Source of the DNA: Cyclina sinensis
Taxonomy: Eukaryota; Mollusca; Bivalvia; Venerida; Veneridae
Reading direction: 5' to 3'
Length of the DNA stretch: 64,000 nucleotides
Assembly (NCBI GenBank): GCA_012932295.1
Contig: JAAONU010000003.1
Location: 29,870,361 to 29,934,360 of the forward strand
A program made the position numbers and the translations under genes. The notes beneath the pieces were generated by a model. That model was given only the letters and a program-made list of their open reading frames with translations, was not told where the DNA came from and made no database searches. The stretch's first letter is position 1. The number at the start of each line of letters is the position of its first letter. Of the stretch, positions 9,901 to 19,499 are shown piece by piece.

Positions 9901-12770
9901 TTCAAACGACATCTCCTAAACATCTGTGATGATTCTAACAAAACATCACACGAAGGTTTTTGTTAGTCTTTTTTTCAAATTTATTAAAACTAAAAGGATC
10001 CATACAAAACTCGGGTTAACGACAAAGGGCAAAGCCTGATTTCACTGAAGACTAAATGTTGTTGTTTTTTCTCCTTAGAAATTACGAAATAATTTCACAG
10101 ACATGATTCTGAGCAGGTTCTTTTATCAGATTACTTTGCGTAATTTTAGTATTCTTTTAAAACTTGGCTGACAGGGGCGGAAAAGTTTTCACTTTACGTC
10201 TATATGGAAAAAAATGAAAATCTTCTCCTCAGAAACTGCTGACCCAATTTCAAAATAATTTCACAGAATTGTTCTTGTTGTGGCCCTTTATCAAATCCTT
10301 CAAGCCACGTTGGCTCTTAGGAAAGCTTGGCAGACAGTTGTTGGGCAAATCTGTAACGATTATACGGAAAACTTTGAATATCTTCTCCTTTCAAAACACC
10401 TGACCAAATTTCAATGTTATTTTACAAAAATATTTCATTGATGGACCTTTATCATACTTTTTTTTTGAATCAGGTTTAACATTGACTTATTGACCTATGA
10501 TTTCAGAAGTAAAACAATGAAAAAAATGTCTACAATTGATCTCAAGTGAGCGATATAGAACCATCATGGCCCTATTATTTTAGCAGCTTCCTGGTTTTCT
10601 CATAATTTAATAACTACATTACGTCCTTTTGAATATCAGCGGTAAATACAAAAAACACAAATGCCATTTAAAAATGGTCTTAACTTGATGCCTACCATAG
10701 ATATTGTTTCTTGAACATATCTTTTCTTTCTCTTACAGCTGAAACATTATGCAAGTAACACTGTATGTCTGCGACAAGCATATCTCTGAATCGTTATAAA
10801 GAGCTTGGCGTGATATAAAATGAATTTATGTTTGATTTGTAAAACCGTTACTATTTCTTTTTAGCATTTGGCATTAGTTTGGCCCAAGTCAGTTGCTATA
10901 CTGTGACAGTGCGTGTATTTTCGGACCGTCAACAGCTTATTTGTATGACAGTTTTAACAACTGCCACTGGCATTTCTTCTCTTACCTACCCGTACCTTCT
11001 TACATGGCTAGATCAAAACTATGGTCTATCTGGAACGTTCATTATCTTAGGCGGAATATCTGGAAACACATTTCTGTTATTCACAACCTGCTTTGTTTAT
11101 CGAAGAGAAATTGCTGAAAACCCATATACTAGACACTTAGGAAATATAGATCACACACGTGATAACACTATGCTTTCTAATGCAAATCGCAGTGAAGAAT
11201 TACACCACATTAGTAAAAATGAGGATTCTACTATTTTTAAAATAACAGGATCTGTTGACCAGAATAGACCGAAAGACAAAATTCAAGAATATGAAGACAC
11301 ATTATCAATCGATATTAAGCAGTCTTCAGAAATACACTGCGGTGATTATCTTGAAAAAACTGCTCATAGAGATGGCTCTGTTAGTTCTGCACAAACCACG
11401 CATGAAAATCGATCCGACAATAAGCATTTAAATGAAAGTCAACCAAAAACCAGAAATAGATGTGTGTCTAATGCAGTTGAAACATTTAAAAAGTTGTTGA
11501 TTAAACCATATATATGTTTAGCTGTGGCGTTTTGGTTTGGAATCGTTAGTTTAAATGCATTTTTACCAATGATAGTAGACATTGCTTCGTGGAAAGGTTT
11601 ATTGCCTTCACAAGGCATCCATTCTTTATTAGCATTTAACATTTTTAACATCATCGGCAGACTAGTTCCGGGTCTTCTGAAACAACGAAAGGGAATAAAT
11701 TCTTTCATGTGTCCGGTACTTTCGACATTGTCTGGATTATTTGGTCAATTACTGCTGTATTTCTCAACAAATCTTACGATGTACATAATTGGTGTGTCAT
11801 TAAGTGGGCTGGCATGTGGTGGAATACTGTCCTCTTCGTTAAATGCGACAATAAGAATTGTGAGCCTTGATCAAGTACCCGTAGCAATAGGGTTTATGAA
11901 TACAGTAAATGGACTTCTGTCGATTGCAATCGGACCTATATTTGGTAAATATACCCAATATATATTTGTTTATCTTTGTAGTTCATCTGTCACATTAAAT
12001 ATGTAACAAACAGTTTGCTTTCCTGAACACAGTTAACTAATTAATGCATACCAACTGAAGCAAACATCCAAGCTTTAAAATGCTTAGATGCAGGAAAAAA
12101 TCCTGCCCCCTCACTAATTAAATAGAAATAGTGCTTCTTTGATATTTATTTAACTTCGCTAAAGTGACAACTGAACAAACAATTTAATTAAATTTGGCTA
12201 ACTTTCAAAACTTTAACAAACCAGAAGTCATATCTTCGTTAAGTATATTGTTTTCTTTTCTGATTAAAAGTTCAATTTGTACAGCTCGTAAATGTGACCT
12301 TTTCAGTAGTATAAATGTAAACATTAGCAAATGTTTCCTGCCTTGCTCTAGGAGTTCTGCTTTTATTCAGTATTGAGGAAAATACATTATCTCTCTTTTT
12401 CATGTACCTTAATAGCTTCTCTACTTTATGAGCTGTCATGCCAATGTTAAAAATGTCGTAATTGTTTACTTAACAGCCTGCTCTTGGTGTGTTATTTTAC
12501 TATTTCATTTTTTTTTATTTTCGTAAACTTCGATACAATTCAATGTAAAATTAATTCATCAATAAACGAAGAACACTTGTATTCATATGAAGCTGCTATA
12601 TGTATTCATTTACAGGAGGCCTCCGAGACAGGACAGGGTCTTACGGAAGTGTTCTCCTGACCATCAGCATATCGCAGTCTGTCTCTGCTTTCTTTTACTT
12701 TGTCTCGTTCTTTTTTCGATACAAGAAGAACAGAAAATCAAGCAAAAATAGCTGTCACACTTTTAATTGA
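3988..12770 (+). CDS. SLC16-like MFS transporter, copy 1 (gene span, 5 coding exons)
   Basis: Exons 3988-3998, 9030-9199, 9519-9662, 10865-11944 and 12616-12770 join in frame to 519 residues. The product is a 12-helix plasma-membrane transporter of the monocarboxylate-transporter (SLC16) type. TM1 is residues 5-30 and TM2 spans the exon 2/3 junction. TM5 carries RVFSDRQQL, matching the SLC16 YFxKRRxLA motif. TM6 is followed by a hydrophilic loop at about 188-321, with TM7-12 after it. The end reads FGGLRDRTGSYGS, matching the family's GWLYDxTGSY motif. Length is normal for the family (roughly 430-530). Two oddities: the DGGWGW motif before TM1 is absent, and the TM8 segment reads NIIGRLVPG, keeping the Arg but with Asn where transporters such as MCT1 have Asp. 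The substrate cannot be inferred. Introns are 5031, 319, 1202 and 671 bases. Confidence 0.85.
4430..5200 (+). repeat. Tandem-repeat element with GTCCGTCCG head, about 160-base units
   Basis: A GTCC-type microsatellite (4470-4530) is followed by about four and a half degenerate units. Each contains TGTCCGCTCCATAACTTTT, AACTTGGCACAAGTGATCACC, ATTATGAGACGATGTGCAGAGC and CAAGGTCAAGGTCACACTTAAAGGTCAA. Unit starts are near 4538, 4697, 4855 and 5003. It lies in intron 1 of copy 1. The open frame on the minus strand here (about 4351-4677) is repeat, not gene. Confidence 0.85.
5340..6200. repeat. Duplicated block A (partner at 17660-19040)
   Basis: About 860 bases align with 17660-19040. Shared stretches include GATAAATGC(T/C)CCG, TCACAAGAATGA, GGGTCACT, AACATGATTTAAATTG, TTCATTTGAGAGAAATCAGAGG, GTGTCACGTGGT and GAGGATACCGTATTCTATAT. 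The partner has an extra insertion of about 465 bases. No reading frame is kept in common, so this is duplicated non-coding DNA. The CACGTG inside is preserved in both. Confidence 0.75.
6469..8400 (+). mobile_element. Degenerate non-LTR retrotransposon in intron 1 of copy 1
   Basis: Pieces of a LINE polyprotein lie in order across broken frames. At 6469-6879 is the linker between endonuclease and reverse transcriptase (KKWFDVECKRKYDMF, then YDRRKDYKFLCRKAKINY). At 7506-7700 is the reverse transcriptase palm start (SVYCCYVDLMKCFDTIYR..LWLKLIKFGIG). At 7835-7960 is the catalytic box with downstream helix (FADDVVIF, then LQESLDSLYSYCEKWKLKVN). At 8030-8280 is the thumb-like region (QLEIVNSF, SSGSSFTTATQTLSGKALKAMGSLFSV). 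Frameshifts and stops separate them, and 7065-7463 has been replaced by a 44-base tandem array. The endonuclease domain is missing. The clade cannot be settled from these fragments. Confidence 0.82.
7065..7463 (+). repeat. 44-base tandem repeat, about 9 units, inside the LINE
   Basis: The unit is anchored by TTATGTTCAAGAAGGGATTG followed by AGGTGTTGGATAAACCGCTT. Nine near-identical units differ by one to four substitutions each. One frame of a unit reads GIEVLDKPLAIMF, which fits LINE coding sequence just before the reverse transcriptase, so the unit seems to have grown out of the element. Since 44 is not a multiple of 3, the frame rotates with each unit and coding is destroyed. Confidence 0.9.
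8586..8603 (+). repeat. (CT)n microsatellite
   Basis: About nine CT dinucleotides, GCTCTCTCTCTCTCTCTCGC, in intron 1 of transporter copy 1. Confidence 0.9.
8823..8962 (+). pseudogene. Truncated upstream duplicate of copy 1 exon 2
   Basis: A segment of about 140 bases is repeated directly in front of the real exon 2. Both halves share TTTGAATAGAGAG, CTAAAATGTAACATTTCATT, a polypyrimidine acceptor and the start of the TM1 exon. In the first half the exon begins at 8880 but lacks one base, so its frame hits TGA after four codons. It breaks off at GGAGCTTTA (8962), before the donor. It is a decoy acceptor with a dead partial exon. Confidence 0.85.
9030..9199 (+). CDS. Copy 1 coding exon 2 (TM1 and start of TM2)
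   Basis: Acceptor TTTCATTTCAG, donor GTAATT. It encodes NIKLMIFFVATITLMTDF, then SFGALYVEMLEEYQ and ending LLLGVGLGSG. It is 170 bases, starting with the last base of codon 4 and ending with the first base of a Gly codon. Length and phases equal those in copies 3 and 4. Confidence 0.88.
9519..9662 (+). CDS. Copy 1 coding exon 3 (TM2-TM3)
   Basis: Acceptor TTTCAG, donor GTACGT, 144 bases. It encodes VISGALIIKIGLPCVTLISS, followed by the hydrophobic helix ending in YLYISIGILSG-type sequence (here HLYISIGILSG). Confidence 0.88.
9822..10480 (+). repeat. Degenerate repeat of the CTCACCTGAGCA/GTCCGTC family in intron 3 of copy 1
   Basis: The head reads AAGTGCTCGAAGGTGAGCTA..GTGACTGTCCGTC..GTCCGTCGTCAACATTTT. 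This is the reverse complement of the right end of the element at 56405-57690. It is followed by degenerate units of about 200 bases, each with ATCTTCTCCT(C/T)..CTGACC(C/A)AATTTCAA and TTTCACAGA. The element is probably non-autonomous, since no coding region is visible. Confidence 0.7.
10865..11944 (+). CDS. Copy 1 coding exon 4 (TM4-TM11 and central loop)
   Basis: Acceptor TTTTTAG, donor GTAAAT, 1080 bases. It encodes AFGISLAQVSCYTVTVRVF, the SLC16-type RVFSDRQQL motif, TATGISSLTYPYLLTWL, and a polar loop with KDKIQEYEDTLSIDI. TM7-11 follow, with AVAFWFGIVSLNAFLP, LLAFNIFNIIGRLVPGLL and GLLSIAIGPIFG. The open frame runs past the donor to 12006, but the homologous donor in all copies and the exon 5 phase support splicing at 11945. 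Confidence 0.9.
12616..12770 (+). CDS. Copy 1 coding exon 5 (TM12 and C-terminus)
   Basis: Acceptor TTTACAG, 155 bases to TGA at 12768-12770. It encodes GLRDRTGSYGSVLLTISISQ, a final hydrophobic helix, then a basic tail RYKKNRKSSKNSCHTFN. An AATAAA at about 13054 could serve as the poly(A) signal. The downstream sequence (ACAACAGATGGTGATAACAAA and so on) is shared with the 3' flanks of copies 3 and 4. Confidence 0.87.
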
Positions 12771-14120
12771 AATCTTCGGTAATCCCTTCACTTAGGATTT
12801 ATATTCAATTCCAAAAATCAAGAGACTTTTGTAAAAGTGAAAGGAGTACAACAGATGGTGATAACAAAAGATAAGAGGCAAACTTTATTGTAAATATATA
12901 CTTTGTGTTTTGAAATGAAACATCTTCAACAAATGACAAATTCAAAATCATACATCTTTAACGTGTTTAATATGCAGTATAAAGGAATTCACTGGTGTGT
13001 TACTATTTACGACTGTTTTGTAGAAGCGTGACGGAAGTTTTTCAGCGCCTCCAATAAAGTACCTTATAAATAGCTTTAAAATATCGTTTTGAGTTTTCCC
13101 TTGTTGCTTTCTACTATAAACCTAGCCCAGAGTATTTATATTAAGGATGCTGTTCTTTTTATTAATAAACATATTACAAGATATTTTTTTTGAGCATTTT
13201 ACTCAGAGTCTGCAAAATTCAGTCTCATTCATTCCAATAACATCAACACTTCGTTGTAGTATCACAACCTATCGCTTAAGTATTTGCTAAGTTTCATATT
13301 GACCGATAAAATGTCAGTTGTTTTTGAATGAACATCAGTAATGCTCTGTCTTTAAAACCTTACTGATGTTTGTATGAAATTTCGATTATAAGTACAGTTT
13401 TGCATGCAGATTTTAATTTCAACATCGATTACTTTCTTGTTTTCAAAGTTTCAGAACTGAAATTTAAGCTTAAGGCATATTTTTACTTGCACATTTGAAC
13501 ATTTTAAATAAAGGAACTGGTCATTGTGTGAACATTATTTTAGATTTCTCAGTGTCCTGTACCGCATTTGAATGTCTTTCGTTGGCTGTGCTGGTCATCT
13601 TGTTTGGTTTTTCTGTCGTTGTTTGTAGAAACTTTTTTTCTACATCTCTTTGCAATAACCAGACATTGACCTTGTGATCTAAAATATATTGGTATATTCT
13701 CACAATTATCTGTAATGCCTTGAATCCCGGTTATAATAGATAGGTAGGTAGTTAGGTAGGGTAGGTAGGTAGGTAAGTGTCAGATTGCGTGGCATTATAA
13801 TACAAATAGAACATACATAAAACTTCAACAACAATGAAACATCATGTATGAATTACAAATGGTCAGCCATGTAATCCAACATTATATATCAAGGATAACA
13901 CCAAAAGTAAGTAAAAATCTTATTTTCATTCTGGTTCTTGAATTGAAAACTGGACAAAGTAGAGTTTTTGTTTTTAGAAAATAAGATTTTTCATAAGTTT
14001 GTCATTAGTAGTTATCTTTTCCCTCTGTAGAGGACGTAAATTTATGATTGTGTTATTCGGGATATTTTTGTCTTTTTTAAGCCCCATTGTATATTTTTAT
14101 GTCAGTCAGACAAAGGCAGT
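12771..14120 (+). other. 3' flank of copy 1 and distal 5' remnant of copy 2
   Basis: The first 300 bases match the 3' UTR regions of copies 3 and 4. From about 13080 to 13480 there is similarity to 34990-35420 and 47840-48070 (AACATCAACA..AGTTGTA, CGCTTAAGTATTTG, AGTTTCATATTGACC), which lie far upstream of other copies. This therefore marks the start of the copy 2 repeat unit. A hairpin with perfect 11-base arms sits at 13331-13370. Nothing coding is supported. Confidence 0.6.
13736..13777 (+). repeat. (TAGG)n microsatellite
   Basis: TAGATAGGTAGGTAGTTAGG and further TAGG units with two irregular steps. It lies in the spacer between transporter copies 1 and 2. Confidence 0.9.
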
Positions 14121-14124
14121 TTTT

Positions 14125-14605
14125 GCTCACCTGACCGAAGGTCCGGTGTAGCTTCTAGTATGTTATTTTTTGTCCGTCGTCCGTCGTCTATCCATCCGTC
14201 TGTCGTCTACAATTGACTTAAAAAAACATCTTCTCCCATACCACAGGGTCAATTGTAATGAGACTGTACAGAAATGATCCTTGTATGGTTCCCTTTCAAA
14301 ATCATACAAAAATAAAAGCTATTGCAAAATTTTGGTTGCCATTACACCTGAAAGAAAAAGTTTTAAAATATAACCACAAGGCCTACAGCTTACATATTTG
14401 GTGTGCAGCATCATCTAGTCGTATAAATCATGGCTCTTAGTTTAGAATTGATCCCACCCCAGGGTCACTTGATTTCACATATATATAGGATACGTGGCTT
14501 ATATAGGATATATGACTGTGACCTTCATGTGACTTACTGACCTACTTTCTTGGATTTTTACCTTGACCTACCGAATACGGGCAATGAAAATATAATACCT
14601 GTTCA
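14125..14605 (+). repeat. Repeat element with GCTCACCTGACCGAAGGTCC head
   Basis: It starts GCTCACCTGACC, then GTCCGTCGTCCGTCGTC and a body with CATCTTCTCCCATACCACAG. This is the same general layout as the elements at 9822-10480 and 56405-57690 but a different subfamily. The open frame at 14258-14440 is repeat sequence. Confidence 0.65.
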
Positions 14606-15401
14606 ATACAAAAATAATTTCTTGATCGACTAAAAATATTCAACATCCAAACGACGGTAGATGCATTGTATGATTACTGTGGTTGCGTATTAGACGTACT
14701 GCTGAACTAGAGTAACGGTTTTAAAATCTAAAAAAAAAATAAGAAAATAATCAATATAAAATTTATGACCTGTCTACTTTTTGACTGTTTGAGGAGGCTG
14801 TGCTTTTTGACTGTAGATTCCTCATATAATATTTTTTCACTTTATTTTATTCTCATTTCGTATGTCTGTTTGTTAAAACTAGATATAAGGGTTATTGGAT
14901 ATTTATAAAACGTAAAGTAGGTTTATAAAACAGTTATGTAAAACTATCACGCGTACAAAGAAGTGAGCTTGAGATACATTATTAGTAAAACTTTTTTTTT
15001 TGCATTGTTTAATTGCTCAATTTTAAAATGTAGCCTTTCATTTCAGAAATATCAATGGTTAGTGTTTTCCGTGGCAACAAGCACTTCGCCCTTTTGTTTT
15101 CATTTAGAGGTTTGTATATTGATATGCTGGAAGACTGTCTGGGGGCAGATAGCCTAAGTACATCTACTGGTTTTAAGCGTTGGTTTAGGTTCCGGTAATT
15201 ACTATGCTGTGTAAGATCTAAAAATAATGTTGCAATTGTGATTTGTTTGGAAGAAACAGTAGGAAAATTCCAACCACTCATGTGTTTAGACTCCTTAAAG
15301 TAACTGCAACAATATAATTCAGCAAAGAATCTTTTCACCCTTGCAAGGTTTTTTCTCTTTGTTTACTTATGCTGCTGTTTAATTGTTACATCGCATAGTT
15401 T

Positions 15402-17000
15402 TTGTGTCGCCCTTTCGAAGAAAAGGCGATACATAGGGATCGCTTTGTCCGTCGGTCCGTCACGAAAACTTAACGTTGGCTATAACTTTGCCATTTCTAA
15501 ACATTATCTTATCAAACTTTCAAATTGTATTGCTTATGACAACAGGGTCGAGTTGATGCCAAAATTTCTAGGTCAAGGTCACATTTGACAGAGTTATGCC
15601 CCTTTTTATACATGGATTTGTCATGAAAACTTAACGTTGGGAATAACTTTGACATTTCTTAACATTTCAACATCAAACTTTCAAATTATATTGCTTATGA
15701 CAACAGGGTTATGATGATGCCAAAATGTGTAGGTCAAGGTCACAATTGACAGTGATGCCCCTTTTTGTACTTGGATTTTGTCATGAAAACTTAACATTGG
15801 CTATAACTATGCCATTTCTTAATGTTTCTTTATCAAACTTTCCAGTTGTAATGCTTACAATTGTATCACTTAAGACAACACCATTTCTCAAGGGCAGATA
15901 ACCCTCAAATTTATTTTTGCAATGTTATGCCCCTTTTTCAAGTTAAAATTTCTTTGTTAACCTTTTTCTTTATGTCCATGTCTCAAAAAGTGTCAAGGAT
16001 ATTCCATTCAAACTTGGAAAACTTGATCACCAGCAAGACCCCTGCAAAGATTGTTGGTACCCATGTCCCTGGAGTCACAGTTAGCCCCACCCCAGGGGTC
16101 ACTTGATTGTGCTTATACTTATATATAGGAAAAAACTTAAGCCTAGAAATAAAATATTAACTGACATAAGATGGGTAAGTACTCCCCCCCACCCCCCACC
16201 GTCCCCTCTGCATGGGGACTCCCCCCTCCGCCCCCGCCCCCCCCCTGGGCCCAATTTTTTTTTTTTAAATTTTAAAACCTAGGTACTTTATTCCCCATCC
16301 TATCTCAACCCCCCCCCGCCCCCAAACCAGTCACCCCCTCCCCCACCCCGGGGCCCAATTTTTTTTTTTAAATTCATAGGTACCTGACTCCCCATCCACC
16401 CTCAAACCCTCCCCCCACCAGTCCCCCCACCCCTGGGCCTTTTTTTCTTTTAATTTTAAAACAAAGGTACTTTACTCCCCATCCTACCTCAACCGCCCCC
16501 AACCAGTCCCCCCCCCCCGCCCCCCACCCCGGTGCCCATTTTTTTTTTTTAAATTCACAGGTACCTGACTCCCCATCTACCCTCAAACCCCCCCCCCCCG
16601 ACCAGTCACCCCCATTTTTTTTACCCCCCCCCACCCCCCCCCCGCCCCCCCCCCCGGGCTTTTTTTTTAAATTTTAATACATAGGTACTTCACTTCCCAT
16701 CATACACACACACACACACACCACTATCGGGGCCCCAAAATGTTTTTTTTTATACATAACTACTTGACCCAAATTTTTTTTTCGTCTTGTATGACTAGGT
16801 ACTTGCCCTGCCCCAGTCAAATTTTTTTCACTTGGGCCACTTGTTTAACTTGGCTTATAATTAATTATCCAGCACTGAGAAAAGTGGAGCATGCTGTCTG
16901 TGGACAGGTATTGTTGTACTTTGACTAGCATGCTGTCTTTTCCAGCAGGCTCTTGTTTACCTTTTTAGTTATTCTAACAGAGTACCCAAGGGCGACACAA
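15402..17000. mobile_element. Non-autonomous element with 13-base perfect inverted ends, inside pseudogene copy 2
   Basis: The left end TTGTGTCGCCCTT (15402-15414) and right end AAGGGCGACACAA (16988-17000) are exact inverted repeats. The interior holds three tandem units of about 160 bases (GTCATGAAAACTTAACGTTG, CTATAACTTTGCC, TTATGACAACAGGG, AGGTCAAGGTCAC). A segment also found at 40260-40560 follows (CCATTTCTCAAGGGCAGATA, CTTGATCACCAGCAAGA), then a long C-rich tandem stretch. No transposase is present. No clear target-site duplication could be picked out. Confidence 0.72.
16184..16700 (+). repeat. C-rich tandem stretch, G-tracts on the minus strand
   Basis: Units of about 115 bases alternate poly-C runs (up to a dozen or more C), poly-T runs and a TAGGTACTT(T/G)ACTCCCCATC core. 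The minus strand carries many runs of four or more G within short distances. The glycine-rich open frame on the minus strand (16374-16634) is an artefact of this composition. A (CA)n run lies at about 16703-16722. Confidence 0.85.
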
Positions 17001-17659
17001 GTGTTCCACCAAACACCCATCTAGTTTAAGCAAAGGGTTTCTTGGATGTATTGATGTTTTTTAAAGATATAAATGTTGTTTATTTTTTATTAAGTTAAAA
17101 AGCATTTTACCAATGATTTAAACACGGCTTTGTGGAAGGTTTATTGTGTTCACAAGATATCCATTTGTTATAAGCATTTAGCATTTATCATTGGCAGACT
17201 AATCTCGTGTCTTTTTAAACATCAAAAGAGAAGAAATTTTTATATGTATTCTTTACTTTCGACATATTTAGGATTTTTGGCATCTACTGCTGTATCTCTC
17301 AACAAATCTGACGATGAACATGTTTGGAGTGTCATCAATTGGGCTGGCAAGTGGTGGACTTGTGTCCTCCTCAATAATGCGAAAGTAAGAATTGTGAGCC
17401 ATGATCAAGTACAACCGGACTTGTTTTGGTAAATATACACCCTAAATATTTGTCTCTTAATCATTGTTTTTCGTCTGCAACATTTAATATAAAACAAAAC
17501 ATTGCTTCTCTTAACTTTTTTTTTCACACAATCAACTTAATTATACCTCGTCACTGAAACAGACACTTAATCTTTGCTGCTTGTTAATGTAGCCTTTCCA
17601 GTTATTAAAACTAAGCGAATGTTTTCCGGAATACCATGTGTTAAAACTGCTGTTCTAGC

Positions 17660-19040
17660 TTGCATTCATTTCATTGATAAATGCCCCGTACCGCAATATT
17701 ACCACCACAAGGTACGAAAGCTCACAAGAATGAATCTAAGGGTCACTATACCTTACTTTTAACATGATTTAAATTGTCCCTCCAGACATCGCTATCAAAC
17801 TGTTGCCATAATATTAAAAATGAAAGTATATCAGCTAATCCGAATTTATCTAAAGGCAGCTAATCCGAATTTATCTAAAGGATCCGTTACAAAAATATAT
17901 TAAGTCCACTGAAGACTTCAGTTTATTTATAAAATAAATCTGAAACTTGATTGAGATGTTTAAATTGAGTTTGCTCAAAAATTCAGTATATAATTTCTAT
18001 TTACTGCGTAAGTGACCAGAACTTGTCTCGAAAATTTTGTAAAAATAGTGGAAAAAGCATATCAGGAAAAACCACAGTCAAAAACACAATCTCACAACAC
18101 AGTCAACAAGTAGAAAAAGATAATTTCATTTACAGATAAATTAAAAAAGAAAAACCACAAACAATTAATTAAAATTAGAACCAGAGGGGTTACTGCCTTA
18201 AAACGGTCAGAGGCAAAGCATTTGCCACTTGGGGTTTAAACCAGGTTCTAGGATGCACCAAACTAACACTTGCTTCAATAGGTTATCATAAGAACAAACA
18301 GTAACAAGTTGTCTTGGTGAATAACCTCCAACCTACCCATCAACTCGACAATGTTGCATGCAAGAACACACAAACATATAAAACACATAAAACTAATGAC
18401 ATTGTTGAATGAAAAAGGTAGGTACTCAATGACATTTACTGAGACCGAAGCACTTGGAGTAAAAACAGCATGAACACGATGGCAGATGGAAAAGGTGAAC
18501 AAAAACAAACGATGAAATTCATTTGAGAGAAATCAGAGGAACGGTGAATAAAATGTTTCATTTTGAATGGAGTTATTGATTGCTATATTTAGGGAAAAAT
18601 GATATTTAATTATCAGAGACAACAGGAGTTACATTGCATTTGTCAGCTTTAATTAGAGAAAATCTGTTTCAAGTAAAGTGACCCTCATATTCTTTCATGT
18701 GAACTTTCGTACTCTGCGTTGGTTATATAGTGGCTTGGGACATGTATCCATGAATCGAATGCCTGTGCCGAGACTGGTGAAGACACCATGTTGCTGAACG
18801 TGTCACGTGGTGCAGAGGCGACTGCTTCGAGGATACCGTATTCTATATTTAACCGGAATTCACCAAGTGAGCGTTTACGAAAATGCGTTTTCCCGTGTGA
18901 TCTACGGAAACCGAGTTTTTTTTGTCAGAAAACAGACTTCACAAACAGTAACGAGGGAGAATAGAGAAAAACCTTTTTATTTCTACCTTCCAACTGTGAA
19001 CGAGCTGTTTGAAGGCGTTATATTTATTATTGAAAGTATG
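17660..19040. repeat. Duplicated block A, second copy
   Basis: Partner of 5340-6200. Relative to that copy it carries an extra segment at about 18046-18510 of unknown origin (contains GGTTACTGCCTTAAAACGGT and GGGTTTAAACCAGGTTCT). The conserved GTGTCACGTGGT is at about 18801-18812. It sits between pseudogene copy 2 and exon 1 of copy 3. Confidence 0.75.
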
Positions 19041-19499
19041 TCTAACTGTGGTTAACATTAAGGTAAACACGTACGAAATTGATTTATACAATGTTAATTA
19101 CTTTTTGTAGCAAGTACAAAAAGATAGGCCAAATATACTGTTAAACAAACAATGACTGATCTTTACTAAGTGAATAAACTGGTATTAGGGGGAAAATTAA
19201 AGTGTCGCTGATTATTTTATTACATAAAGAAAGATAATGAAAGATGGGATATTGTAGTTGTAAATTCATTGCAAGATTCGTGTAATTGCAGATTGGACCT
19301 AGTACTTATAAATAACGTAACTAATAATTTAAAAATCCAAAAGAAAAATAATAGTACATCATGTGTATAAGAAAAAAATCGAAACCAATATTACATTTTC
19401 TATTGTCAATGGAGTCCACCATCTCAATTTCTCTTTTTGTAAAGTCCGTACCGGTGAATGTACAGCAGTGATTTTTTAAATAAAAATGACTCACCTATA

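Larger units (their letters stand above)
15047..17428 (+). pseudogene. SLC16-like transporter copy 2, broken
   Basis: Exon 2 is recognisable at 15047-15194 with acceptor TTTCAG and donor GTAATT. It has lost a base after AATATCAA, lacks about ten bases around the LMTD codons, and has other small changes, so the frame is closed. The second half of exon 4 is recognisable at about 17092-17428: CATTTTACCAATGAT, GTGGAAGGTTTATTGTGTTC, TGGCAGACTAATCTCG, GTGAGCCATGATCAAGTAC, donor GTAAAT. It has several indels and a deletion before the donor. Exon 3, the first half of exon 4 and exon 5 were not found, and no exon 1 lies upstream. A repeat element (15402-17000) occupies the gap. It cannot make a transporter. 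Confidence 0.88.

Noticed and set aside
16374..16634. Glycine/tryptophan-rich minus-strand open frame
   Set aside because: Entirely produced by the poly-C/poly-T tandem stretch of a mobile element.
18807..19055. 82-codon open frame in block A
   Set aside because: The duplicate near 6000-6240 has in-frame stops and indels, so the frame is not conserved.
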